Shown here piece after piece: positions 44,231-56,603 of a stretch of DNA of 64,000 bases. The number at the start of each line of letters is the position of its first letter. Positions within the stretch are counted from its first letter, which is position 1. The notes under the pieces were generated by a model. That model made no database searches. It was not told the DNA's origin and saw nothing but the letters and a program-made list of their open reading frames with translations. The DNA is from Zopfochytrium polystomum (lineage: Eukaryota > Chytridiomycota > Chytridiomycetes > Chytridiales > Chytridiaceae). The stretch covers positions 1 through 64,000 of the forward strand of contig JAIVFJ010000025.1 of assembly GCA_025765615.1 (NCBI GenBank), written 5' to 3'. The translations under genes and the position numbers were made by a program.

Positions 44231-45775
44231 CCACAGACTTCCAAACCCCCAACTCCTTTCTCATCACTTCTCCAGGCTCCCTGAACGCCTTCACCCTTCC
44301 TCCCACAATTTTCCACTTGGTCCAATGCCTTGGCTGCCCCATTGGCTCTCCCCCATTCTCTTACCCCTGCAGCAAGCACATCTCTCCCTACAATCCAACT
44401 TCCCTTGCACACTCCACCTACACAGTCCCCATCAGCAGCCGCACAACTGCTACTGCAACTCGACCCTCCCAGTCCATGTTCTTTGTTAACTGGCCTTCCC
44501 CAACCACCATCTTCACACCCACACCTTTCCCACTCCTCACCTCCCACTACTCCACTTCAATCCAGCGCCCTTCACATATCCCTGCTTTCAACCAATGGAC
44601 ATGCCCCTCCTCTCTGCTGCCCTTGCTCATACCCACCCATCCTTGACCTTTGACACCAATTGCTCCCTACGCGAGGAGGGCTTCATGGCTGGATCTGTTG
44701 TTTGGCTTGAGTTTAACTTTGAATTTTCTTTTGCCCTCCCTCCGCTCTCCTTGATTCGCAACACCTTTGCTGAAACTCTTTCCTCCTCTGTTCCTCCTGC
44801 ACCTGATGGTTGCTCTCCTCCCCAAGCACGTCCCATTTACTGGCTCTCCCGCCCAGAATTTCTCTTTGATCATCAATCTTGTATCAACTTTTCCTCCCTC
44901 CTTCGTGGCTTCATTCCCCAATCCTTTTATGACACCTTATTCTCACATGATAACCCCGCGTCCTTAAAACCCTTGTCACCACTTTCCATCAGCTCCTTCT
45001 TGACGCCCATCAACTCATTTGGATTCCCTGTTGCGACGACACTATCTCTTGGGAGAAGTCAAAGTCCATCAAGCCCTCTGACAAGCGCCCCAAGCCCTAC
45101 AGATCCCCTCGCCTCTCACCGTCACTCCCCAGGCTCTCACCCACCATCTTCTCCAATCGTCAACCCTTCCCTCCCTCCCACTCCATCATCCCACGGAACT
45201 CGTAACAGCCCTTCACAACCCTCTCAACCTCGCTACACCACGTGTAGTTGCCAGCACTCCACCAACACTTGCCCAGGCATCTGGCTTTTGCGCACCAAGC
45301 TTCTTTCAGATGGATTGACCACTACCTCAGCCCTCGGCTGCATAAGACTTGTTGCAGGCATTTTCTGGCTTCACCACGCAATAGAACCTCCCTCACACCA
45401 ACAAGCAAGAGCCAGTCGTCACCCATCTCCTGCTGAGCCCCCAGACGTTCACTGAGCCCACTCTTGCCTTTCACAATGTTGACATGGGCAGTAGCGTACT
45501 CTGACTTATCCCCACCCTCTGACTTTTCACAGCTGTCCACTCTTACTCTGATCTCCCTCAGACTTACTTCTCTATTTTCTTGTTTCTGGGTTTGTCCCCT
45601 TCTCCTTTGATCCTTGTGGCTTTATGTGCGGTGGAGATGCCTGACAACCCTGTAAGTCTGTAGCACATGGGGTGGGTTTGCTGAGGTGATACCTGGATGT
45701 AGTCCATTACAGTTCACCGTTGATGGCTCTTTCTCTTCCCACCAGCCCCTTTGGGGCTGGTACAATAAAAAAATA
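44231..45775 (+). mobile_element. 5'-truncated non-LTR retrotransposon inserted in the piggyBac relic
   Basis: 1,545 bp flanked by a perfect 18-bp duplication and ending in an A-rich tail ('acaataaaaaaata'), as target-primed LINE insertions do. The coding remnant includes LRGFIPQSFYDTLFSHDN and, in the next frame, TFHQLLLDAHQLIWIPCCDD followed by TISWEKSKSI. This resembles the extreme C-terminus of fungal non-LTR RT proteins, where an 'IW-x-x-RCD...WEKS' pattern is common. RT catalytic motifs are absent, having been lost by truncation. Confidence 0.7.
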
Positions 45776-45793
45776 ATGTCTGTAACTGCATCA
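45776..45793. repeat. Right 18-bp target duplication of the non-LTR insertion
   Basis: Exact copy of 44,213-44,230. Confidence 0.9.
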
Positions 45794-46720
45794 GGAGCAA
45801 GCACAAAACTGGTTAAAAAGTTCACCACTTTCAATCATACCAAGTTTCCTGACTTGCCTCAAACTCACCCTCTGAGTCCTAGCACCCATACTGTTTGTCA
45901 GACAGTCAAGATGGGGCTGGGGCTGAATGGCCCATTGGCCAATCCAGAAGTTGATGTAATAAAGTTTCCACAAGTCTGTAAAGGATTGCCTGACAGACCC
46001 ATCACGATGTGAGCTCTCTGTAAAGATTGAGTTGAATGATGGGCATAGATAGCCTGTGCACCTGTGCACCTGTGCATTGAACAAGAGCCTGATGTTCAAC
46101 ATGTGAGCTGCCACTCTCCGACCAGTTTTACTCAGAGATCGCTGATTTCGATGAGAGGGTTGCAAACAAGCTGCCTGGGATTGTCAAGTACGCAGTGAAG
46201 CTGGGTGCATGCTTTCATTCCTTGAAGAAATTTTCCCCAACCTGCTGCCCAAGCACAGACGTTAGAAACAAATAAAATTCAAAATGAACCATGTCACTTT
46301 GCAAGCACGAAACTGTAACTTCCACCCCGTCAAACACTCTGTTAGGCCCATTGCACTATTCTCTTCAAACTCATGGGCAAAACTACATGGAAGCTTGCAG
46401 CTTATTAGATTCACTCAACCTTGTGATTCCTGCCGTGACAAAGCTCCAGATGCTGTTTTCTGGATTGGGAAAGAAACAACTGCATACTCTGATGGAAGAC
46501 GTGAAAGGAGTCCTGCAAATGTCTCTCATGCCCCTCAAGGCTTCAGCTTCGCAAGTCTATTTGCAGCTTTTCCCTTCTCACCACTGGCTCTGAAATTTCA
46601 AGACATTTGTTGGGAAAGTGCCTCCAAATGTTTCATGCCCATGAGTGATAAGTGTTGGAGTAAACGCACATTGGTAGTACTTTATTCAAGATCCTCTGAC
46701 CCATTTGTGCTCCTCTGCGG
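45794..46720 (+). pseudogene. Continuation of piggyBac relic and unknown element debris
   Basis: After the duplication the piggyBac flank continues. Short protein-like stretches follow: FYSEIADFDERVANKLPG (46,120-46,180) and LVIPAVTKLQMLFSGLGKKQ (46,420-46,480). Each is framed by stops. They look like decayed transposon genes of unidentified type. Confidence 0.35.
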
Positions 46721-46724
46721 GTAT

Positions 46725-46950
46725 TAGAGTGCTGTACAAGTGCTCAGTAAGGTTCCTGAGGTTTCGATCCATGGGCCAGACACCACATCATTGCGCTTTA
46801 CACTGGCAATTCAATAGGAATTAATCCAGAGCCATGATCACTTCTTTGCTCACATACTGATAGGAATGATTCCTGGAGCCTGACAGGGAGCCTGACTTAA
46901 TTCTTTGCACACATAACTCCATGGATGTCATGCCTGCCTCCTGACTCCTC
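46725..46950 (+). repeat. SINE-like dispersed repeat, copy B
   Basis: Inverted relative of 36.44-36.66 kb: 'gaggtttcgatccatggg' (B-box-like), 'gataggaatgattcctggag', 'cagggagcctgacttaattc' and 'cacataactccatgga'. An internal part is duplicated ('ttctttgctcacata' and 'ttctttgcacacata'). Confidence 0.55.
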
Positions 46951-46959
46951 CAAGCCTTA

Positions 46960-47077
46960 ACTCTGTCTCTCAGAGCTAAAAGGCTATCATCAAAGTCTGA
47001 TCCCTGAGCAGTACAACATGGGGGAGCTCCAAAAGCTCCAGAGAAGCATCAACCCAGATCCTGATCACATCCCCCTG

Positions 47078-47111
<34 letters not shown>

Positions 47112-47635
47112 GAGTACAATGCAATTGAAAACCATTTACTGGGATATATTTGGAGCAGCAAAACTAATCAACCTAGCTTTCCTGACAGGAATCCAAAGTG
47201 TTTGGGAATGCTGGATTATCTGCAGCTTTCCCTTGTATCAATTTTCTCGTCCGAAATGTGTCAGGGCAAAGACTTCAGGATGACCAAAGGGTTGACTGTT
47301 ACGTATCCTTTTTTTCAAAAACACCCCGACATTGGTTGGGCTGGAGTTTTGGGCGTGCCTTTTGAGCGAGTTTGCAGAGGCGCGCTGCGCGTCCTAGCTT
47401 CCTAACCTCATTTTTCAGGTCAGTCAACGGTGAAGTTTTGTGTTTTTCCTTTGGGTGAAACCGTGAGTGTAAGTGTGAGAGAGAGAGAGTGTGTGAGTGA
47501 GTGAGAGTTTTGTGCCTGCGTCTGGCGCGCAGCTCTGCAGTTTGTTGTTGTTTTGCTGTTGCTGTTTCCAGTTTCGTCGTTCGTTGTTGTACATTTCGTT
47601 GGAAATTTTAGGACATTGAACAAGCTTTGGTTTAA

Positions 47636-47676
<41 letters not shown>

Positions 47677-47727
47677 GCGGCACACTATATCTGTTTCAAA
47701 GACAAGGACGGACTTGTCAGTGGAAGG
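46960..47727. other. Intergenic with (CT)n and a 36-nt poly-T
   Basis: (CT)n at about 47,079-47,105; poly-T at 47,641-47,676. No gene seen. Confidence 0.45.
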
Positions 47728-47850
47728 AGGAACTGACTGGTTAGCAGCAGCAGCAAAAGAGGCACACAAGACGGACCTGAACCTATTATGACTGTCAGGT
47801 ATCGTTCTCACGACGATAATGCAGACTTAAGCAGACTGTTGACAGTCAGC
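47728..47850 (+). mobile_element. Copia-family LTR fragment
   Basis: 'gaactgactggttagcagca' with a small (GCA) expansion, then 'gacggacctgaacctattat' and 'gttgacagtcagc'. Truncated at both ends. Confidence 0.6.
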
Positions 47851-48314
47851 GGTCGCAACAGGCATCGCAGGACAGACGGTCTGTCAGCTCCCTCTGTTGG
47901 GAGAAACGTGTTTCAACGCAGGGCAAAACAGGAGGGAAGAATATTTGGGACGGCGCGCAATAATTTCTGTCTTTTTTTCCCTTTTTTTCGCTCCTACTCT
48001 GGGAGACAGAGAGACGGAGAGCGGAGAACGAGAGAGAGAGAGAGAAGACAGAGAGAGTGAGAGCGAGAGAGAGAAAGAAAGAGTAAGGGAGCGGAAAAAG
48101 AAAAAGCGAAAAAAAATAAAATTGAAACACAAAAACCAACAACAACAACAAAAAAAAGTGCTGCAAAATAATGCCAAAATAAAAAAAAGGGGAAAAAAAA
48201 AGGGACAAAAAAAAAAAACACAACCCAAAAAGAAGGAAGCAGCCCCTTCTTCGTTTATCCCTCGCCCACATCAACACCACGACAGGTGGGAGTCTCAGGG
48301 GAGTAAGAGGAGCG
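47851..48314. other. 3' flank of TF2, purine-rich
   Basis: (GA)-rich DNA (48,000-48,085) and A-runs up to 48,230. No gene. Confidence 0.4.
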
Positions 48315-51300
48315 CTACCGCGGCAGCACGGCGGCGGCCAGCCCCACACCACCACCACCACCACCACCACTAGCACCACCACCTGCACCTCCGCCCGGCG
48401 CCGTCGCAGCGCCGCCACCAAGGTTGGCCGTCCACATGTCCTCCCACGAGGACACGATCGAGTCGACCGACGTTGTCGTCGTCGTCGCCAACGCCGCCGC
48501 CGCCGCCGCCGTCGCCGCTGCCCCCACGCCGCCGCCGCGGCCGTGGTCGTCGACTTGGTCGTCTTCGTCCTCGTCGTCGTCCTCGTCCTCGTCGTCGTCG
48601 TCGTCGTCGTCGTCTTCATGGTCACGGTGGTCCTCGCCGTCGTCGCTCCAGCTCCAGTCGTCGCCGCCGCAGCCGCCGCCGACGCCCTCCGCGCCGCGCT
48701 CCGCACGCACCAGCTGCCGCGCCTCGCGCAGCAATCGCATCATGGGCCCGCTGATCTCGCTGAGAAAGTTGGCCGACGGGACCGACGACGCGAAGTTGCG
48801 CAGCGCCTCGGCGTACATGGTCGGCTCCGCGACCGCCGTCGTCGCGGTCGCGTCCACGTGCGTGCCGCTGCTGCAGCCGCCGCCGCCGCCGCCTCCGCCG
48901 TTGCTGTCGGGCGTGCCGCTTCGCGCCCGCGAGTGTACGGTGCTCACGGGCGTCTCCAAAGACGCCGCAGCAGCCGCTGCGACAGCGCTACCGCCGCCGC
49001 CTCCCGCACCGCCGGCAGCACTCGCCGCGGATAGCCCGCCGCCGCTGCCGCCGCCGCCGCGCAGCAGCGTCGTCGGTCTCACCGCCGCCTTCATCCCCAT
49101 GGTCCGACCGTACACATCAGCGACGCGGGTCAGCAAGGCGATCGACGTCGTGTTGCTCTCAAACAGCCCGAGCAAGCTCCAGATGGCGCGGCGGACGCGG
49201 GCGGCGCTCGGCAGGGGCGGCTGCGGCGAAAAGGGGAGGAGCGGGCCTCGGGTGGCGCGGCCTGGCGCCGAGGCCGCAGTCGCCGCGGCCGTCGCAGCCG
49301 TAGTTGGGGTCCTCGCGCGCACGAGCGCCACGGCCGGCTCGGCCATGATGAGAAAGTCCGCGGCGCGCACGAGGGGTCGGACGCCGACCGTCAGCACGGG
49401 CGTCCCGGTCTCGTTCAAGGCGCGGGCGAGGCGCGCGATCGCCATGGCCGCCGCGAGACCGTGGGCGACGTTCGTGTGGAGGGAGATGACCCGCGATCTG
49501 AATTTGGCGCGGCTGGTTGCCGCCGACGCGGAGCCACGTGGGTCCGGCAGCTGGAAGGGCGCCCCGGAACTTGCACTGGAAAAAGTGGGAGGCTGCTGTT
49601 GCTGTTGCCGTTGCTGCTGTGTAATCAGCAAATTGAGGTATCGGATCAGGCTGGGCAACGCGAGGCACAGGACCGACTCGTGGTAGGACAGGAAAATGAG
49701 TACGGCCCACTGGTGCGGCGGCGGATCATAAGCGGAGGAGCCGGCGGACTGGCCCGCAGTCCGTGGCGCTTGGTCGCGAGAGTAAGCCGAGCGCAGCCAC
49801 TTTCGCGCCCCGATCCCGTCGAGCGGGATGCCGTTCACGGCCACGAGCGCGCTGGAGCGCCACATTTCGAGACGCGCTCGCAACGTTCTCATGTGCTGCT
49901 CAATCTCTCTGTCCACATCGATTTCCGTCAGCGGAGCGGAGCCGGAGGGCCCCGGCGGTCTGGAGCTGGGCGCCCGCGCAATTTCACGCGCTGTAGCCGC
50001 GGCTTCCTGATGCACGTCCAACAGCGTCACGTACGCCAAGAAGTAGCCAGGGTCCGAGCGAGCGTTGGACTGTGCGCGGAAACGATCGGTTGTTTGACTG
50101 GATAGACAGTTGAATATCGTCGGTTCAAAGTTCTTCCTGTTATTTGTTTCGGTCGGTTGAAGGTTGGCGGTGGTGCTCTGGACGTGGGTGGAGGAGGAGG
50201 AGGCGGCGGCGGCCTGCGCCGTCGCCGAAGAGTGCGGCGCGCTGGGTAAAGGCGACAGGACGGTATTTGGGTCCAAGGACTGAAACAGCGCCTCGGCGCT
50301 TATAGACTTGACCGACCACGTGTGCTGAGGCATCATTGACACGACATTCAACCCGCTTGCGATGACTAGGGAGTGTTCAAAAAGAAATCAAAAATATGTC
50401 AACCTACAACTGCTCCTGCTGCTACTTACAGCGTTCGGAGATGTAGCAAATCCACCAGCACCGCCGCCGGACCTCTTTCGCTTCGGGCGAGAGACTGGCG
50501 GTTTCGGGAAGGTCGTCCGGGTCAACGTTCAGCTTCAAGTCCAGCGCCATGCGCGAAGCCGCAAGGAAAAACAAGTTTGTCGCCGAAAACTTGCCAATGT
50601 CTGCAGCGTTTGGGGGGAAAAGTTTCAAGCCATGGTCAAGTCAGTCGTACTTCCCACTTTTCTCGTCACAGTGCAGGGGCGGCAAAACGAAACAAACAAA
50701 AAGAAAATGCTAAATAACAGAAACAACAATTAGAACACCCAGAAAACACTCAACTGAAGGATGCTATGCCCAAAGTGACAAGCGCCTGGACATTTTCAAT
50801 CGAAGGCGTCTCGCACGCGTCCATGAACTGCGCTCGCGCAAAGTCGTAGTACCAAAGCAGCACGGACCTGGGAAACCCCGCCAACAGCGTGCCTTCCGTC
50901 GCGCCGAGAGCGCACACCGCCGCTTGGAGCATCGCCGGCGCCGCAAATGTCGTTCCCGACTCGCCCAAAGTGCTACAACCGAGGTATGACCGCTTGTGAA
51001 TCACGTCGACCAGGCAGCAGCGCCGCTGCTGCCTGAAATACGCATCTGTAAGCACCATGACCTCGTCAGGGTCGCTGCCTGGCCGCCGCGGTAGGTGGAT
51101 GTTGGCTGCAGGGGATGGGGGGTTGTCGGCTTCCGGGTAGTAAGACGGACGGTAGTAGTTTTCTTGGAGGTTGGCTTTAAACAGCATCTCGACAAGCGAT
51201 TCCGGCGAGACGCGCCACGCGGGATCAACGCGGGCTGTCCAATGTTTAAGCAGAACTTTAGAGTCTGAGCTGAGCAAATGTCCCGATCCGTTCTTTCGAC

Positions 51301-52166
51301 TTACCAAGCATTTCCTCCCACTTCTTCTTCTTTGCGTCGATCGCGTCGCGGTGTTTCCGCGCCAGCACAGGATCTACCTTCGACTTGAGCCCCAGGTACA
51401 CGCACGAGCCGGATTGCCCTCGCTTCATGCAGAGTCCGCATTTTGGTCGCACCCCATCGCATTTCACTTTGCGTATTCGGCAAGTTTCGCACGACCTAGT
51501 CGTGGGGGGCGGATTTCCCAGAAGGAATGATACAAGAAGGGAGAGGGAGAGAGAGAATGGAGGTTTCAAATGAACTGAGTCAGCAACTGATGGGAACGGG
51601 GGGGGTGGAGAGTTCCAAGTACCAGCGTCGTGTGAGAAGTCTAGCTGCTTCCGCAGCGGCAAGAGCGGAAGAGGAGGGCTGCCGACTGCGATGGTTGGCG
51701 GACGATGTGCTGGGTGAAGAGCGCGAGCTCTGTTTTCGGGGGGGATCGCGCTCGTGCTGCGACGAGTGCAGTTGTTTTGGCTGCGCCTCGTCTGTCGGCT
51801 GCCGCTGCTGCGGCTCCGTCTGCGGCTGCTGCGGCTTTTGCGGCTGCTGCTGCGGCTGTTGCTCCTGCTGACTGTTTAGATCTGGGTGCGAAGGTGCAAG
51901 TTGCGGTGGTTCTTCGGGAGTTGCGAAGGAATCAGCAGCAGACATGAGCAGAGACAATAGCGATGAGGACGGTGCCGAGCTAGTTGACAACTGCGGCGCC
52001 GACGGAGGTGCAGGTGGGACCTGGGGAAGGTACGCCAAAGGCCGCTGGGGTAGGGAAGAGAGTTCAGGGTTGTTTCCTGGAGTCCAGGACGAAGAAGGCG
52101 CCGACATTGCGGACGATGATCCGGAGGTAGACACACCAGAAATACCAGCGGAGGCAGGTATCTGCC

Positions 52167-52200
<34 letters not shown>

Positions 52201-52422
52201 CTGCTGCTGCTGGTGCGGGTGAGGGTGCGGGTGGTAAGGTTGGTAAGGGTGGTAATGCTGGTAAGGGTGGTACGAGTGTGGGTGCTGATGGTGCTGATGG
52301 TGGCTTGACGATGACGATGCCGGCTGAGGGGCTGACAAGGACGGCGAGGGGTTCTTCGTGCTGCCAGTGCTGCTCCTGCTGCTGCCGCTGCTATGGTGAA
52401 TATTGTTCATGCTGCCTCTCAT
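48315..52422 (-). CDS. Zn2Cys6 transcription factor, paralogue 2
   Basis: Exons in coding order: 51623-52422, 51305-51495, 50755-51234, 50430-50600, 48315-50365; 1,230 residues, all GT-AG, sum divisible by three. The first exon is low complexity: Ser, a His/Pro/Tyr tract and fifteen consecutive Gln. The zinc cluster begins exon 2: CETCRIRKVKCDGVRPKCGL, followed by CMKRGQSGSCVY. A basic linker (KVDPVLARKHRDAIDAKKKK) follows. Exons 3-4 match paralogue 1: SPESLVEMLFKANLQENYYR, LLWYYDFARAQFMDACETPS and EAKEVRRRCWWICYISER. The long last exon has transmembrane-like helices and a very acidic Asp/Glu run, then Gly-rich ends. A (CA)n(CT)n tract lies upstream. Likely a nuclear activator or repressor; targets unknown. 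Confidence 0.87.
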
Positions 52423-52799
52423 CGTCGCTACTACTATCGAGATTGGGCCGCAGCACTGCAGTCGTAGGGCCAGCAGATAGATTGGACAGAACGACAGGGG
52501 GGGATGGATCGGAAATCAAGGAACCCACAACGAGATCGAGCTCAGTGAGTGCTCCTCCCGACTCCACACGCCCGCCTCCCGTTTTGGTCGTTTGCTCGTT
52601 CGTTAATTGTTTTGATTCGTTTCGTATGTTCGATTCGTTTCGTCTTGTCCCTTCACACGGTCGCTTTCATGTACACCAACACTATTGCCCAACGCGGCAC
52701 CGTTGGGCAGCGTGGACCCGGAAGGGGGAAGGGTTTGGAGGAGGTTACGTAGTTGTGTGCAGCAGGGTAGCCGGTTGCTGTTCTGTGTTTGCTTAATTA

Positions 52800-52922
<123 letters not shown>

Positions 52923-54104
52923 TCACACAACACACTCACGGATCCGAGTAAACAAACAAAAAAAAAAATTGCAAGAAAAAAAGGCATTACATTACAGTCA
53001 CACCAACAAAGAAAGGCCACATGGCCGAAGGGGAGACAGAAGGCAGACAAACAACGAGAACTTTGCGAATGCTACGGAATTTCTTTATTTAGTAATTATC
53101 ACCAAAAACGGTCGTCCGAGACGTTTCAAATCCGGAGGCAAAAACGGAGAAGAAAAAAAAAAAAAAAAAGTAAAATGGTCTCCAAAAGAACCCAGTTTCT
53201 TTTTCAAAAAAGGCATTTGTTCACTGTCAGACAGTCACCATCTGTCAGTCAATCTGGCCGTCTCACTTGTCTGTCTGTCTCTCTGTCTATCTGTCTGCCA
53301 GTTTGCCCTATCTGTAGTTTTTAACTCCTTGTTAAGTTTTGGGCTTTGTTGTTGGGCTCCAATCCACGTTTCTGGAGGCGCGTGTGAACGTTTTGTCGAG
53401 GCCTGACGGACACACCACAAAAAAATAAAAAAACAAAGATATTTGTTGGAATACGCCCTCGCTTGAGACTATGAATAATCAATCGAGGAAAACAAACTTG
53501 ACTTGTCTCGCCCTTCCTTCCTTCCTCCGTATGTCCCACGTACACCACCATACGAGGGATAGATTCTCCACTGGTAGAGGAGGAGGCTACCCTACCCCCC
53601 CAAAGCAATCAAGTAAACAGAGGCGAACAGCTCTACATAACCTCACGAATGGAACTGAGGCTGTGGACTGTATTGGCTGGCTGATTGACCGCAGACCAGC
53701 CGTCAAACATCAGGATTTTCCCAGAGGGCTAATTGTGTAATTGTGGGTTTTAAATGAAATATCCAGAAAGGCCAAAAATTTGTATATTTTGTATTTCTAG
53801 ATACCAAAAAAACAGGGAGGAAGTGGAATGAAGGAAAGTTCAGAACTGATATGCTGAAGCATGGATATATGATATTGTCTCTGTCTTGAGATGAAGCAAA
53901 TCAATGAGAATTCAATTGAAGTAAATCATAAATTTATCGCGCAGAGCACACAATTGCATCGCTCCTTCACTTGGGAATCGCTTCCACCAGGGCTCAGAAG
54001 TGTCTGAAAAAAATCTACTAAATCCATCCATTTGATACTTGCATTCGTCTCCCCTGGCCCCTTCCCCCAACCTAAAATAGGGCATCACAGTCACCACAAC
54101 CACT
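52923..54104. other. Intergenic upstream of TF2; no gene seen
   Basis: A/T-rich with short (CTGT) tracts near 53,260-53,300. Open frames are short and lack protein-like pattern. Confidence 0.35.
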
Positions 54105-55009
54105 TCACCGCCCTCGATATTGCACGATCACGCAATCTGCTTCAATCTCAACACTCAAGAACCCGCCAGCGATGCTGATGATCTTTACCAGGGCTGCGGG
54201 AGGCAAGGTCGGTTTGCAGGTGGCAGAAGCGCGTAGGAGTTCTGCCAGCCATCCCTGCACGGCGGGGTCTGCTAAGTCAGCTGCCACCTGCTGCCGACTG
54301 CAGCACCTGCCGCTGCGGTGGCCACGTGTGCGATCAGCGTGTCGCGGAACAGGAACGCCAGTAACTGCGTCATCAGCAAGGGAGGGCTGGGTTTTGAGGG
54401 TATACTGAGTGGGCGGTCGGACAGGCTGGTGGAAGAAACAAAAACGTGAGTAAAGGAAAGGGGCACACTCCATCCCATCCACCCAACCTTGTTCAACACG
54501 CAGCACAAATCATTGACAGCAGTCGCAATAGTCTCAATGTGTAAACAGTCTACTCTGAGTGAGTGAGTGGAAGGAGTGAATGAAGTGGAGATGTGTGTTT
54601 GTGGGTGGTCCTTCTCCCCAACTTGGAGAGAAAGAGAAAAAAACTCTGTTATGAATTGTTGATACATAATGATGATATGCACACTGTAATAGTTGCTAGG
54701 CAAGCGTGACCAGCACAGGGTTAAAACCTCTCCTATATTATCTGCTTGAGCAGAGGAGGAGGAAAACTGTTGACACTGGGTTCCATTCCACTTAATACTC
54801 AGAGTATTTGTCATCAGCGCAAGCCAGCGCCCAGGTCTGCATTGGTGGTGGCTTGCTCTCCAATGGGCAATGTGAGAACGATAACTGACCGTCACAATAG
54901 GTTCAGGTCCGTCTTGTGCCTCTTGCTGCAAACCAGTCAGTTCCGCCTAACTGAAGCCAGCTTCCTATGTCGACTGCGGCCTTGTCACCGCCGCCGATGC
55001 AACTTACAC
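54105..55009 (-). pseudogene. 3' end of an unrecognised gene, split by a solo LTR
   Basis: Minus-strand reading: exon piece about 55,009-54,951 (SCIGGGDKAAVDIGSWL), then the LTR, then 54,537-54,488 (ETIATAVNDLCCVLNK). An intron (donor 'aag|gttggg', acceptor 'cttccaccag') follows, and a last exon 54,425-54,105 with ADLADPAVQGWLAELLRASA and VKIISIAGGFLSVEIEADCV to TGA. Removing the LTR and one 5-bp duplication joins the pieces in one frame. The family is unknown. The plus strand also has a good donor at 55,016, so the strand is not certain. Confidence 0.4.
54538..54950 (-). mobile_element. Solo LTR of the copia family
   Basis: Full length; ends TTACACA at 54,538 in reverse. Flanks CTCAA (54,533-54,537) and CTGAA (54,951-54,955) look like a target duplication with one change. 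Confidence 0.8.
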
Positions 55010-55039
55010 TAAGTCAGGTAAGCCAAAAGGCCTAATCTG

Positions 55040-55470
55040 AATCCAACAAAAAGAGTTAGGTGAAGACGGTGATTCTAGCTTTGCTTTCCAAGGCTTCGCC
55101 GGCGAGGATAATGCGATTAGAATCGCACTCAATGGGTTCAGAGAATTGTTGAACCAGGGCAGCTCACAGCAGCTCCAGGTCATCTGACTGTTGTCTGAAC
55201 CAATGTTGAACCAAGGACTGGTTGATTTGAAATGCCCCTGATGATTTAAAATCATCTGTCCTCTGTGGGAAGACTGGTCACTGGACACAGACCTCTGGAC
55301 AGACCTTGGTTGATTTGAACTGCTCCTGAAGATTCAAATCAATTTCCCCTCTCTGTGGGAGACCAGTGCTTGCGCACTGGTCTCCCACAGAGCTTGGTTG
55401 ATTTGAAATGCTCTGAATATTTCAAATCACCGTCCCTCTGTGGGAAGGGGTTTACAACACCTCCCCAGAG
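55040..55470. repeat. Three imperfect tandem units with internal palindromes
   Basis: Units share 'ggttgatttgaa', a central 'gatttgaa...ttcaaatca' palindrome, and 'cctctgtgggaag' (near 55,215-55,270, 55,310-55,370 and 55,393-55,447). The middle unit contains a perfect 18-bp hairpin. Confidence 0.6.
55351..55392. repeat. Perfect 18-bp inverted repeat (hairpin)
   Basis: CTCTGTGGGAGACCAGTG (55,351-55,368), six-base loop CTTGCG, then its exact complement to 55,392. No T-run follows on either strand. Confidence 0.85.
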
Positions 55471-56280
55471 CAAAGTCCTGTCTGAAGCAGTTTGCAACTT
55501 GTTCAGTTAGGCAAAACAGGAAAACTGGTCAACCTCCCTGCAGGAGTATAAATTGGGCAGAATTTTCTCATGGAAGAAAAAGGATCTCTCACTCCAATTT
55601 GCCAGTCCCTGTCTAAAACAAGCTCTCTTTACCCACTTGCCCTTGGTCACTTGCTACACTCGCTCCCTTGTACAAGTTCTTGATTCAAGCCTCCGCTCCT
55701 CAACCCTTCCACCTACTTGCAACGCCACCTCCACTCACAATGTCGCCTTCTACACTGCAACTTTAACACAAACACTCACACACACACGCCCAGACAGAAG
55801 CAGGGGCAGATGGCTGGTGAGTGCCATGGCAAACAAAGAGCTACTGAGGGTGGTGGCAGTGGCTGGTGGTAACGCAATTTGGTGTGGGTCATTGCTGTTG
55901 GGAAGGGACAACGCTTGGGAGCAGGAACTGGGCAGCGACAGTGGAGAGAGAGGAGCGTGAAGGGTTTAGGGAAGGGGGCACAGTGCTGATCACTAAACTC
56001 TGACTGGAGAGCTCTTCAATTTGGCAGTCCCAAGTTCGGACTTCGTTGTCTGTCATTAGACCTCGCCCCTGGCTTGCAATCCCAATAAAGTAAAGTACTG
56101 TGTCACAAACGATTAACAGTCAAAACATTGTTTGCACATACTCCAGTAGGTGTTCAGTATTTACAGTTCGCTTTCAAGTAAAAAGTGGTATGTGGGTGGT
56201 GTGTGTGTGTGTGCATTATCCAACCTATTCATAGGGCTGTTGCCAAGCAATTTCGTTTCTCTCGCTTGCACAATCATCAT
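55471..56280. other. Unassigned; possible LTR-like promoter DNA
   Basis: 'gagtataaattgggcag' at about 55,543 followed by C/T-rich DNA recalls a retroelement promoter, but no LTR ends were found. No coding frame is supported. Confidence 0.25.
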
Positions 56281-56281
56281 C

Positions 56282-56530
56282 ATCAACACACTAAAGAAAA
56301 CAAGGCTTTGCAGGTAACCTGTTTCCTAATTGCAATTAGAAACCCTCTCTAATTTTTTGTCTTTGGTGCCCAATCAAAACTCGGCGGTAAAAAATCCGAA
56401 AAGGAAAGAAGTCCAATGCTCTGTCTCTCACTCTGTCTGTCTATCTATCTCTCTCCTCTCGCTCTCCTCTCTCTTTATTTGTCTGCCTATCTTCTCTCTC
56501 TCTCTCTCGTCTCTCTATCCTCTCTCTCTC

Positions 56531-56603
<73 letters not shown>

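Noticed and set aside
47884..48228. Hydrophobic minus-strand frames rich in Phe, Leu and Ser
   Set aside because: They are translations of A-runs and (GA)n tracts, not membrane proteins.
48424..49686. 420-residue plus-strand open frame
   Set aside because: Antisense shadow of the large final exon of TF2, which has a supported gene structure on the other strand.
55351..55392. Rho-independent-type terminator
   Set aside because: Nuclear fungal DNA; no T-run follows and the hairpin is part of a tandem repeat.
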